A stretch of 64,000 nucleotides of DNA. Origin: Geosiphon pyriformis (taxonomy: Eukaryota > Glomeromycota > Glomeromycetes > Archaeosporales > Geosiphonaceae). Below are positions 9,801-21,419 of this stretch, in pieces. The stretch's first letter is position 1. Every line of letters starts with the position of its first letter. Location: contig JAAOMT010000436.1 in assembly GCA_016748015.1 (NCBI GenBank), forward strand, positions 566,354-630,353. Direction: 5' to 3'. Both the position numbers and the translations under genes were made by a program. The notes beneath the pieces are model-generated. The model did not search any database and was not told where the DNA came from. It was given only the letters and a program-made list of their open reading frames with translations.

Positions 9801-12800
9801 CTATGCAGCTATGTAAACTGAAACTGAGTCACCTACACCTGAAAAAAACAAACAAAGTTTGCAAAAGCCAAAACAAACATTAAAAGCATCAACAATGCCA
9901 AGCAATTTGACCACCCCAGCTGACAACCCAAAGGCCAAACCAAAAACCAATACAAGAACCAAACCATCAAGGGAAATCAACACATTTTTCTCCATATACA
10001 CATAATGTTTAGCACGAACTGACCAAACATTACTCCTAAAATTAAGACTAAGAGAGCACACAAATTTGACAATCTCCAAACCAGCAACCTTAGGATCATA
10101 AAAGATGGAGACCACCTTACAGAACCAATTATTAAAAATGAAACCCTTATAAAGAGCCATGGCCAAAGAGGAGTCAGAAATACATGAAGACAACATTTGT
10201 AGTATGCCCAAAGAAGAATGAAAGAAATCAGAGATTGCCTTCCAGGAGTCCACATAGAATTCCAACAACTGATGTTAGACAGAGTTATTAATCTTGCAAA
10301 AAAATACATGATCTAATGCCTCCACATCACCACAATATAAGCACAACATACTTGAATATAGTCTATTATAAAGGTGCTTCTGAATAGCAACTGACAGCTG
10401 GTGGTGCAAAGTCTTTATGAAATAAGAGTGGGCATTAGCCGAGAGTCTGCTGGTAAAACCAACAGCCATGTGCAAGTTGGAGTGCCAAACCAAAAATGAA
10501 TGGAGCCAGTCAACCTCAGAAAGCAAATCACCTGCCAAAAACTTGGAACCAAAACCAACCTCTTAGTATACACAACAAACCAAATAATAAATATTATGTA
10601 CGAAATGTCTGAAATTGCCAGAAACCACACTACTATCAGCCACTATGAAGCATTTACCCAAGTGATAAGGAAAATACCAACCAGAGAGAGAAGTATCACC
10701 AGCAATCACATCAGCATGCTCATTCTCTGAAATCCCAGAGTGGTCTTTAACCTTATGCCAGCTGACCTTCAAGTTCTTATAGTGAATAACATTGACAATA
10801 TAATAACATTTGACCCAACACTGATTATGAAAGTTAGAACATGCCAAACCTAATTCAGACTTACAGGCATCCAGAGCAGATTGACTATCTGAAAACAGTT
10901 TAACAGAGCTTAGCAGGAGAACACACTTTAGAGCCAGTGCAATAGCCTGCAACTCCACCAAAGTAAATGACATCAAACCTGACACATTGATGTCCAAACC
11001 CAAATCAATGTCCTCAAAAAATGCAGTGGTACCAGCTCTACAACCAACTGTGCCCAGATTACTAAGAGACCCATCTGTATATACTGACAAACTATCAGCA
11101 CCAACTTGCAAGAAACAATTACAGACAAAAACAAAATCACTAGATTCAAGAATGTTCAAAAAACCAATCCCATCCAAAACTGAGGGATAAGTGAAAAAGA
11201 AACCTCTACTATCAAAAAACACAACAGCAAGCCTGAACCATTCAAAAACAGGACCACAGGGGTCTAATCTCTTCCAATGCTTGAAGGTGTGCCAATCAAA
11301 GACAGAACCATAATGATCATGAAGTTGATCCACAAAGACAACACCATACTATTAGAGAGAAGGAAAAAACCTGAGAAACTGCGATTCACCCAGAACAGCA
11401 GACATAGGAACTCCACCACGAAACTAAAAGAAATTGGCCAAAGAGCCACCTAAGGACAAATTGCAGTCAAAAAGAACGCGAACCATGCCTGCCAGAAAGT
11501 TATTAGAAAAACTGACATGAATACGCACAGGAAAACTCAATGAATGAACAGGGCACCAGCACAAAACCTGCGAGTCATGGGATCTGTAAAAGAACAAACA
11601 TCCCAGGATGCTGCCTGAATTTGCAAAACTAACAAGAGAGGCTATCTTGCTTTCAGACTGGACTTGAAAAAAAGATTTCAAACCATAAAAGGAAGAGTGA
11701 AGAATTGTATCACTAAGAAAATCAAAAAGTAGACTGGATTTAAACTTCAATCTTCTATGAATCAAGACATCCCACTTGTTGCATGTACTAATAGGAACAA
11801 AACTAAACTGAGTTCTATAACTAACTATAAAATGAAGAACTGCTGACACCAAATATAAAAACTGTTTATCTGAAACAGCTTTTTTCAAGACCAGATTGGT
11901 AAAAAAACAAATGTCTGAATTTGCCTTTGCCAAACTAGGCTTTGAGAGACCTTTAGTCGAGAGAAAAATACTCAAATATTGATGAGATTCACCCTTTTTG
12001 GCAATGGAGATTAGCAAGCCACTAATAAAAAGAGAAGAAATGCTGACTCTGCAATTGATAGAAATAGCCACTGTTTTGTCATTATTGATAGAAATATTAT
12101 TTATCTGAAAAAATTCACTTACAACATCTAGAATGTGTTGAGTAGCTGCCTGACTACTATCAACTCAAATTGTATCATCAACAAAAGCACCAGCAGCAAA
12201 AAAAAAAGAGAGCCCAGCCTGGGACTCAGCATGACCATTCCTTGAAATAAAATGAGAACTTAACTTATAACCACATATGCTTTTCTGTCTCTTGACTTCG
12301 CATAATAGAGGATCATAAAATATATGCCACAGAAGAAAAAAAAAAACCTCTCTTTGGTCCAAACCATTATGTACACAATAACCATCCGTCAGTTCAAAGT
12401 CTGTTATCACCTTGTTGGTACAATTTTTATGAATACTACCAAAAAACTGAATAAACTTGCCACACATCTTGATCCTGACCAAACTTTTCTTGAAATGTTC
12501 TTAGCCAACTGAATTGTATGTCTTCTGCATATCCTGCAAAACCAACCAGAGTTCTCAATCCTTTTTCAATGCATCTTCAACTACTGATCCAACTGCAAAA
12601 ATAGGAGAAGAAGTTGTTGTACCTTTTAAAACTGAAAAATTGTCCCCACAAAGAACGTCAAAAGAGCTGTATGCCAAAGAGATCCTATCAGAAAAAATCT
12701 TGGAAAGAATCTTATGAGCTGTTTCAATTAAAGCAATAGAGTAGATATTCGTAAGAACACCTTTCTACTCATATGATTTAGGAATTATTGAAACCCAAGC

Positions 12801-14434
12801 TTTTAGCCAAGATCCAAACACTAATTTGGAAGACAAACAAAAGTTTAAAAGCACTAAAAGCATATCCAGAATTGACCTGTCACAATGTTTCCAAAGCTTG
12901 TTTGTAATACCTAAAAGACCAGCAGCTTTGCCATTAAGCAGATCAGAAATCACATTAAGCAGCTCATTAAGTTCAACTGAACACATTACACCAGAAAAGA
13001 CTTCATCAAAAACGTAATCCAATGGCCGATATTGATAAGACCAAACATCAGTGACATCAACAACCATATTACACTTCCTGGTCCAACCTTCTATAATAAT
13101 GTTTATCTTAGATTTAACTAAATTGGGCTTCAAAATAAGCTTGTTCTTTACAACCAGATGGTCCAAAACCACTTTGCGAAAAGAACACTCCAAAACACTC
13201 CTAATAGTATGATCTTTATTTATTTTGAAGCCTTTTATTCTCTTATTTATAGCAACTCTAATGTTTGTTTCCTTAGTTGCCAAAGATTCAGCAAGCTTGG
13301 ATGCATAATAAGACTTTTTCATACCAGAGAGAACAGAATAAACATGACTAGAGGTTGCACCAGAGTTAATGAAGTCCTAAATAACTGAGGCTTTGACACT
13401 GTCCAAAGAGTCCTAGCACTTTATAAGAGAGATGAAACTACCAACATTGCCCTCACAAGAGACTTTGACAATCTTCAAAACCAAAAACTCCAACCTATGA
13501 AACTTTGAAAAAACTTTGGTAAAAACACTATCAAAATCCTTGAACCATTTTTTTCTAAATATCTTATTTGCAGAAAGGACCACTATCCTGTGTAAAACAT
13601 CCCACATGGCATCCAGATCTGAGAACTTGACAGCAGTAGTGAATTTGTCAAAGAACATCTCAGCATTGGTCAATATAGCATTTCTAAAATTTTCCCACCT
13701 ATTGTCATCAGCACTCTTGAAATCAAACTTCCAACAATCCTTATTAGCCTGCTTACAAAGAGAGTTTAACTGCACATCCAAAAGTCCACTCAAATCTACT
13801 AACACAAAAACAGCTTGATGATTAGTATTAAAAAATTCACCAACATCATACACTACATGATCCACCACAGCATTAACTAAGTTTGCAGAAACAAACAAGA
13901 AATTAATAGTCTTAGCCATGCCCCGAGAGTTAGCCTATGTGGGCATTTTGACAAAAGAACTTCCACCCAAGGAATTGACCAAACCAAGATCTAAACACTT
14001 CTTAAAACTAGCACACCTTTGGAAGCTGTCCTTATTGAAGTCACCACCCAAAACCACAAATGAGGATTCATTAACTGCCTTTGCTATCACAGAATTAACA
14101 TTATTAGCCTGAGAAAAGCGAACAGCTAGGGATGCTCTAGTGTAAAGCCTCAAAATCAACACAGAAAGTTTATTTTTGAACAACAGCTTGACTGAAAGGA
14201 GCCAACCAGGCACCTCAGAAACCTTACAGACATGACAAACTAAAGAATTGTTCATAATGATTGCAATGCCAGCACCAAGAAACCCCTTATCTAATCCAGA
14301 TAAAAAAACTTTGATCCTATTGAACTTATCCTTAATCCAGAGCTTACAACTAAACTTTAGCTTTGTCTCAGTAATTATTGAAACCAAATTTCTAGAATCT
14401 CTATGTCAATGAATAATGTCTTCTTGCTTGGTGG
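9801..14434 (-). pseudogene. LINE-B ORF2: endonuclease, RT, RNase H, C-terminal zinc motif
   Basis: Endonuclease (14434-13413): ITETKLKF, VVLGGDFNKD and NTNHQAV, with TAG for Trp at about 13932-13934. RT (13322-11424): NGKAAGLLGITNKLWKH, then the catalytic block AGAFVDDTI followed by TGA for Trp. RNase H (11333-10563): VYTDGSLSNLGT (Asp), VELQAIALAL (Glu), LFSDSQSALDA (Asp) and the C-terminal ENEHAD. A zinc motif LCLYCGDVEALDHVFFC lies near 10330, typical of LINE ORF2 C-termini. Further stops occur near 13425 and 13380, and the C-terminal part is split into three open frames. The ORF ends at 9801, just before the 3' tail. Its first codons are on the far side of G1. Confidence 0.86.
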
Positions 14435-15218
14435 TGTTACAGATAATTATTTGAGATCTTAAATCAAATAACAAATCTGTAACTTGATGCTCAATATCTT
14501 GACAATACTGGTTTTACTAGTATGTAAGTTGTATCTGAAGGTTTTTAGAGTTGAGTTCTTTGTATAATAGACAGAGATTTAATGATGATGTAGTTGGTTG
14601 GTAAGTTGTGTTCCCAATTTCTGTTTTCAGCTTGGTGGCCAGTTTATTCTGGCATTCATGCCCTTTTGGTAAACTATCTATTAATATATATATAATTTTA
14701 CTCTTATTTCTGGGTTTTTTACCAGGCTATCTGTGATGTCAATTACTCAGTATTTTAATCCTTAATCAGTTAGTATACAACAATAAAATTAAAGGAAGAA
14801 AGAAATAAAAAAAAATAAAGAAATGAGCCAAGACAATGTGCAAGTTAGAATCTTGTCAATAGCTGTAATCAAGAACTATTGTTCCAGCATGATTAAGTAT
14901 CAATTACTATCAATATAAAGTGTTGATAATAGAGAGTGAATTTGAATAGTAAATAATTTATTTATTTAATATTTGTTGATGGAAGATTTCTAACTAAAGG
15001 ATTCTGCTTTTTTCTACTTTTAACATTATCACTATATATACATAATTGATGTTCTATGAGATTGCTCACATTCCTGAGTGATGTGTTATAATTTCTTGAG
15101 CAATGTGCCATGATTTCTGACATTGCTTCATATTGCTGAACAATGTGCTCATGTGCTAAATACTATTCTCTTATTGGTCTACTATTTTTTTATATCTGTT
15201 TTTTTTTTATAAGTAACA
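14435..15218 (-). repeat. G1 3' LTR (784 bp)
   Basis: Pairs with 23627-24510. The first ~55 aligned bases differ at seven positions, all transitions. It is 100 bp shorter than its partner, mainly because it has fewer copies of the repeat built on TTGCTGAACAATGTGC near its right end. Confidence 0.9.
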
Positions 15219-15867
15219 TTATCTCCTCTTTTTAATATTGAGCTCCATCAAAATCTTTGTTTTGAATTAATTTTAATACTTCTTTTTCAAGTATTGTTTG
15301 TTCAACTCTGTTTTTCATGTCTTTTACTTGTGTATTGTTCATTTTTCCCCATTAGTTAATGGTTATAGTTTCTATGTCAAAGTGTAACAGTATTTCTGAA
15401 TAATTCTGAAATATGTTGTGTAGTCAATAAATTGTTCTCACATATAGTGTTGAGTTTGTCTTTTTTCCAATAAATTCTTCAATTTGCTGTATTATGTTTT
15501 GGTTAAATACTTTCTTGGATTTGTTGATATACAACTTTTGAATATTCAACTTTCGACCTAATTGGTAGTAACAGTATAATATTGGAAATTGTTCTGTTTA
15601 TTGCTTCCAATTTTCTTTTGTAAGTTTTTCTGTTGGTATCATATTAGATATTTTCCCAAAAGTGTTTTTTACTTTTTTTATTATATTATCTGACCAGTTT
15701 TTATTATTCTTTGGTAACTGCTGATATGGTGTATTCTTTGTCTTTCTTTTGATATTTTGATAGCAAATTGTTTGATTGTTAATGATAATTGTTATGTCTA
15801 AAGGTTGTTAACTTAAGGCCTGGAATAATTGTTGAGCTATAACATGAATATAATCTGGTATTTTCAT
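15189..15867 (-). pseudogene. G1 ORF3, unknown protein in the env position
   Basis: A short ORF following integrase, starting at the ATG at 15867 (MKIPDYIHVIAQQLFQAL) and running over the polypurine stretch AAAAAGAGGAGATAA into the 3' LTR. The product is unrecognised. It aligns in order with the 3' ORFs of G2 and G3: an N-terminal I-x2-LFQ block, FPILYCYYQLGRKLNIQKL against YPPIYRYFYIGKTLYEQKL, then NS-Y-R and LHNIFQNYSEIL against LYNLFHTCENVL, and a terminal EE-I/V-M/I-L. I see no transmembrane helix or signal peptide, so it is not an obvious envelope. Several in-frame stops break it. Confidence 0.6.
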
Positions 15868-15879
15868 TTTTTTTTGGTT

Positions 15880-17354
15880 GTCTTTGTCATGTATACTGTG
15901 TCTTTATATATTCTTTTATTGTTTAATATTACATGTTTGGTCCAATGATTATTATTGGTTTCAGATCTCATAGAATCTTATCTGGTTAAACTAGTATTTG
16001 TTGTACTCCCAATTGTGGAATGTTATTGGTAGATAATGATGCTATTTGGTGATATGGTTTTAGTCAATCACTATGTGCTGCTTTAGCTAAGATTTTGTTG
16101 TTCCATCTTAGTTTATAAGCTCCATTTCCAAGAATTTTTTCTATGTAAAATAGTCCATCCCATTTGGAGTCAAATTTTCTATTCCATTGTTTTTCCACTT
16201 TGGTACAATGTAAAAGTACTTTGTCTCCAATCTTGAATTCAACTGGTTTATCTAGTAATTGATTATCATGTCATTCTTTTTGCTTCTTTTGAGACTTTTG
16301 GATGTTATCAACTGCTTTTTGCTATTTATTTTCTAATGTTTCCATTAAGTCATATGTTTTTTTTAGCAATATTTCCTGAAAATTGTCTTCAGTTATTGGT
16401 TCTATTGGATAAGTGGTAACTTCCATCTCAATTGGTAATGTTGCTGTTTTACCATATACTAATTCAAATGGTGTTGCTTATGTAGTGTTTTGCTTCATTG
16501 TCTGATAAGCAAATAATACTAATGGTATGAACAAATTCCATTTGTCCTGATTTTCTTGACTGATCTTGGCGATTGCTTCACACAATGTTCTATTAAATTT
16601 CTCAACTAACTTATTTGTTTGTGAATGATATGGTGATAATAATAGTCTTTTAATTCCAAATCTTTGACTTAATTCTGCTAATATTCTGTTCACAAAGTGA
16701 GTTCCTTAATCTGATAATAGTTCTTTTGGACAACCATGTCAACAAATCAAATCTTGATAAACAAATTTGGCAATGGATTCTGCATCTGTTCTTTGAATGG
16801 CTTTTGCTTCTGGCCATTTAGTGAGATAATCTATGGCTACTGTGATATATCTGTTGTCTCTGCTGATAATTGTTAATGGTCTGACTAAATCAATTCCAAT
16901 GTGATCAAATAGTTGTCCCACTTTGATTGGTCTTAATGGTTCACTTGGTCTTGTTCCATCTCTTCTCTGACAAGTATCACAATTCTGAACATATTGGATG
17001 ATGTCTGGATACATTGATGGCCAATAGTATTTTTTTCTGGTTTTTTCTATGGTTGTTTCTTTATGGAAATGTCCTGCTGTTGGATTTGAGTACATGTTGA
17101 ATAGTATTGTTTCTTTTTTTGATTCTGTAATTACTCTGGTTGGTTGGTCTGGATTTCTTTTGTTTTTCTAATAAAGTATATTTTGATGATTGATGAAATA
17201 TTTTGATTGCTGTTTTATGTTGTTTTGTTTTTTTTGAGATAATTTCTCTTTGAATGATTGAGTATTTATATAATGCTGAAGTTGTTGGTATTTTTGTGTG
17301 TTCATCTTTTGTTATATTTTTGGGTTGAAATGTTATTAGATTTGTCTTATTCAT
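15880..17354 (-). pseudogene. G1 integrase
   Basis: Integrase inserts the cDNA copy into the genome. The zinc-binding N-terminus is read at 17095-16970 (GHFHKETT, YYWPSMYPDI, CDTCQRRDG). The core has FDHIGIDLV (first Asp), KELLSD followed by TAA where Gln is expected (second Asp), and PYHSQTNKLVEKFNRTL carrying the Glu. Stops include TGA for Arg and TAA for Gln between 16693 and 16739. The basic C-terminal part can be followed to about 15890, just before ORF3. The piece at 17354-17061 is in another frame, so a frameshift lies near 17090. Confidence 0.83.
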
Positions 17355-17430
17355 GACAATCCATTAGCATTTCCATTGTCTTTTCTCTTTTATAATGTAC
17401 TGTATAATTAAATGGTAAAAGTTCTATTTT

Positions 17431-18750
17431 CTATCTGGCATGACAATTGTCTGCAAATTCTTGTTTCTGAATTGAAGTCAATCCTTTGTGATCAGTATGC
17501 ACTTCAAACTTTTGATTCAAGTATTCTTTCCACTTGATAACAACCCAATAGATAGCTAAGTGTTCTAGTGCTGGAGTTTCATAGTTCTTCTCAGCTGGAC
17601 TTAAACTTCTACTGGCATAAGCTACTGGATGCTCTCTTTCATCGGGTCTTTTCTGTGATAGTACTGTTTCCAATGCTTGACCTGATGCATCAGTAGTAAT
17701 GATAAATGATTTGTTGTGATCTGGATACATCAATACTGGAGCTTAGATAAGCTTTTTTCTCAATGTATCGAATGCTTCTTGTTGAGCTTCAGTCCATTCA
17801 TACTTTACATTCTTGGTTTGTAAATAGTGAAGTGGCTGAGCTAGTTTAGAAAAATCCTTGATGAAGTGGTAATAGTAGCCTGCAAATCCCAAAAATACTC
17901 TTAGTTTTGGCAAGTTGGCTGGTACTGGAAAGTTCTTAACTACTTTGATCTTGTCTGGATCTGTTTTGATTCCGTCTTTGCTTACCACATGTCCCAAAAA
18001 CTTGAGTTCAGTTTTTTCAAAGAAACATTTGGTTGCATTTAATTTCAATTCAGCTCTTCTTAACCTTTTGAATACTTGTTGGAGATAATACAGATGATCA
18101 TTAAATGTTTTTGAGAACACATTGGTGTCATCCAAGTATATGACTACTGATTTCCATAGTAGTCCAGTATAAACAATTTCCATAAGCCATTGGAATGTGG
18201 CTGGAGCATTCATCAAGCCAAATGGCATGACTTCAAACTCAAAATTTTCTTCTCTTGTGGTGAATGCTGTTTTTTTTTTGTTGGCTGGATCTATGGCTAC
18301 TTGCCAGTATTCACTATCTAGATCTAATGTTGAAAACCATTTATTTCCTCCAAAAGCATAGAATAGTTCTTGGATCTTGGGGATTGGATAACTATCTCCT
18401 TTGGTTACTCCATTCAGTTTCTGGTAATCTACACAAAAGCGGATTTTTCTATTTTTCTTATGAACTAATACTACTGGTGACAACTATGAACTCATTAATG
18501 GCTGAATTAGCCCGTTGTCAAGCATCCAGTTGATTTCTTGATAAATGATCTTATGGCTAGCTGGTGGTACTTTGTATGCTCTTTGTTTAATTGGCATTGC
18601 ATCACCAGTCTTGATCTAATGCTGGATGATGTTGGTTCAGCCAAATTCATTTTCACTAGCAAAAATGTTATTGAAATTGTTGAGTAACATCTTGAGTTGC
18701 ATCTGTTGAAGTGAATTTAGATTCCCCATGTTCATTTGTTTTAATTGTTC
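17431..18750 (-). pseudogene. G1 reverse transcriptase and RNase H
   Basis: RT copies element RNA to DNA and RNase H removes the RNA strand. RT at 18483-17743 is open for 246 codons: PVVLVHKKNRKIRFCVDYQ, FSTLDLDSEYWQVA (motif A Asp), VMPFGLMNAPATFQ and an intact catalytic VIYLDDTNVFS. Upstream, GDAMPIKQRAYKVPP extends the domain to about 18750 past a stop. The connection block FLGHVVSKDGIKTDPDKI and the RNase H start TTDASGQALETVLSQ follow, with YASRSLSPAEKNYET and FEVHTDHKGL. A stop near 17740 separates RT from RNase H. RT itself keeps all catalytic residues seen. Confidence 0.9.
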
Positions 18751-18753
18751 TGG

Positions 18754-19806
18754 TTAGAGCAGATAACATTTACTTCTTCCATAGATGGTTTGTGATGTAA
18801 TGTCCACATATCTGCAAAGCTGTGGAAAATTTGGAATGTGGTTTGGTAGTTGATCCTCAACTTTGGTGGTTAAATATCCAATGATGGTTCCCTTTGGTAT
18901 TTCAATGACTTTTCCAGTTGTGTTATAGATAGGAATTTTGATGTTTTTGGGGCTTTTGGCTGATATGTAAAGATTGGTGAGTCCAATCTCCTCTGATTTA
19001 CAAATGATGGCTTCTGCTTCAAATAATTGAGCTTGATTCTTTACTTTTTTTTTTATAGCTAACATATACTGGTCATATAGTGGAATAGAAATTGATTGAT
19101 GAGTTGAGATAATTTCTCTTTTGTCAACAATTTTTTCCTTTGCCATATTAATTGGTATGTCTATTCTACCCATTAATCCAAATCCCTGTATCTTTCTTGC
19201 AGTTATACTTAGTTCTTTCCTTTTTCTCACTGAAACTAACTGAGCTATTTTCACCAGAGATAAGAATATTGTCTGTACTATCTTTTCATTTGGTTCTATA
19301 ATATAGGCCTTTTCTGAATCATTTTGTAGCATGATAATGATATTTTCTATATATCTCGCATCAATTATTCCTCCTTTGATGTTGATTCCTTTTTTCATTA
19401 AACTACTTCTAGATGCTAGTTAAACTATAGTTGTTGTTGGAATTTCCAGAGCTATTTTGAGATCAATACATGTGTATGAATTTGGTTCCAATTTGATGAC
19501 TTCTTTTCCCAGATATCTCAAATCAAACTCTGTATTGGTATCATGTGTGCATTCTGGTATAATACTTTCATTATTATTACTATACCATTTGAGTTCTTGC
19601 TCCTTAGAGAGATCAGAAAGTGCAATGTATATTTTGGAGTTTGAATCAGAGTCTAAATTGTTGATATTTTTGTTGCCATATTGTGCAGAGCTAAAACTAA
19701 TGTTTTTGTTGTTATTGTTATCAGAGTTTGAATCGGGATTGAAAACTGATTCTAATTCTAATACACAGCTGTTGATTAATTCTTCTTCTGGGATCGTGTA
19801 GATCAT
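18754..19806 (-). pseudogene. G1 dUTPase domain
   Basis: dUTPase hydrolyses dUTP to dUMP and limits uracil in DNA; here it is encoded inside Pol between protease and RT. Motifs in order: I, TEFDLRYLGKE; II, SRSSLMKKG; III, GGIIDARYIENI with the Asp kept; IV, NEKIVQTIF; V, KIQGFGLMG. A TAA replaces Gln (VQLxSRSS) near 19419, splitting the frame. The N-terminal extension before motif I is Asn/Ser-rich. C-terminal to motif V comes a second ~150-residue linker ending near SKCYLL. Homologous to the G2 copy at 30613-31230. Confidence 0.85.
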
Positions 19807-20560
19807 GTGTGATAGTAGATTGTAAATTAAATCACACTTATTACAATTTTAAAAGTCACAGGGAATTAAGCAATATTGACATAACCGAGTATTCAACTGC
19901 ACTAACCACTGCTCTTGTTTTTCCCTGGTAGGTGCTAGCTCTTGATAATGTTCGTAGAATTGTTCTGGATCTAAGAGATTTATGACTGGTTTTGGGTCTC
20001 AGTCAAGTTCTATAGGTTCAGGTGGGTTATTTTTAATTGTTTTTATTTCTTTTGGAGTCACTCCTTCGATTTTGGTAAGTGCCATTTGCCAAATTTTGTC
20101 ATTGTCATGTGGGCACCTGTTCAAACATTTGATGGCTTGTCTTCAGGCAGTGTTTATGGGCATTTTTTTTCTCACCCAGTTGTTTATAAAAATTGTGTAT
20201 TGACACAATTTGTTGTATGTTTTTCTTCGCCCAAGAATGTTATTCCACATTCCTTTGTTCAGAAAAGTTTTCCACAAGCCAAGCATGGTTCATTGTTCTA
20301 TTTCCCAATCCGTTTTGGCCTTTCAAAGCATTCAATAATGCATGGGTGACAGTAGAATTTCATTGTCAAAGTGTACTCCTTATCGTTGCCACAACAAGCA
20401 CCTATTGATGACAATTTCTTGTCACAATTGATGCATACCAGTTTTGGGCAGCAATAAGTGGATTGGTGGGGTGTAGTGTAGGAATTATAAGTGGGTTTGC
20501 TGTCAGTTGTTGGTTCTTCTTCCTTCCTCTTTCCTTTTCCCTTTTTGTCTTCTTTCTATT
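19807..20560 (-). pseudogene. G1 cysteine-rich multi-zinc module
   Basis: Unrecognised domain between protease and dUTPase. It starts after a Lys/Arg/Glu-rich linker (KRKEEEPTTDSKPTYNS) and has Cys pairs in order: CCPKLVCINCDKKLSSIGAC, YCHPCIIEC, EPCLACGKLF, then the block MPINTA ... CPHDNDKIW, and finally RLCQYCLIPCDF-stop-NCNKC, spaced C-x2-C-x3-C-x4-C-x2-C. The same series with the same last spacing lies in G2 at 31214-32110. Zinc binding is inferred from the Cys pattern. Stops of the TGG-to-TAG/TGA and CAA-to-TAA type interrupt it. Confidence 0.65.
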
Positions 20561-20566
20561 TCCAAT

Positions 20567-21398
20567 TTATTTGTTTTTCCTAGTCATTGTCAGTTTTCCA
20601 GGCTTGGTTGGCTTTCCAGGTAAGTTCTTTGCTTTGCTTTCCTTTGCTGTTGTCATCCCACAAAGGTACTGACAGCAGCTTGTTGTGTTCTGTGTTGGTC
20701 CAGAAAACTTGGTAAGCTTCCCAGGTAGGTTTCTTCTCTTCTTTCTCGAATTCAATAAGTGGTGCTGTCAAGTTAATGGATTTAAAATGGCTGTATGTGG
20801 CTGGTATGCATGTGTGTCAACTGTTTTGGCTCAGTTGGAGCTTCTGCATTATCCAGTCCAGTATGGCATTGGTTTTAGATAACCAATTATTCCTTACTAA
20901 TGCCTAATATTGGGTTGCTTCCATCACTAGGACTTTGATGAAAATGATGATGCCATTGACTTTAAAAAAGAAGTTATCAATCTCACCAATAGGAGTTTTG
21001 GTTGCTCCATTGGCAGTTATGATCCTGGTGCTGGCAGTGCAATCAACTCAGCAACTTAATTGGTTCATGAGTTGTTTTGTAATGATGCTGTCAGCTGATC
21101 CACTATTTAAGATCAGTTTAATGGAGTGGCCATCAACTTTGACATTAGTATACATGGCGGTGATTGGTTTGGTGTTAAGAACAGTTCCACTGAATAATAG
21201 AACTGGTGTGGTTTCCTTGAGTTTGAATGGAAAGATGGTGTTCAGTGTTTTGTTCTCAGTAATAGTAGCTAGGAGAATATTGCTGGTAAGTGTTGATTGT
21301 TGTTTGGTTTCCAAATTATTGGGTTGGGCATCTTCTGGGGTAACCAGAATACTTAAATAGTTCTGGGCATTTGAATTCTGGGCATATCCGGTGTCCAA
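20567..21398 (-). pseudogene. G1 retroviral-type aspartic protease
   Basis: Processes Gag-Pol. The core reads VDGHSIKLILNSGSADSIIT, where the expected catalytic D-S-G is N-S-G (GAT to AAT). The G2 homologue keeps LILDSGSVRSIIT. Later blocks TPIGEIDNF and IKVLVMEATQY match the G2 protease C-terminus. A piece at 20771-20567 continues toward the Cys-rich module. Loss of the Asp should abolish activity. Confidence 0.8.
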
Positions 21399-21419
21399 AT
21401 TCTATTGTTAAGATCCTGC

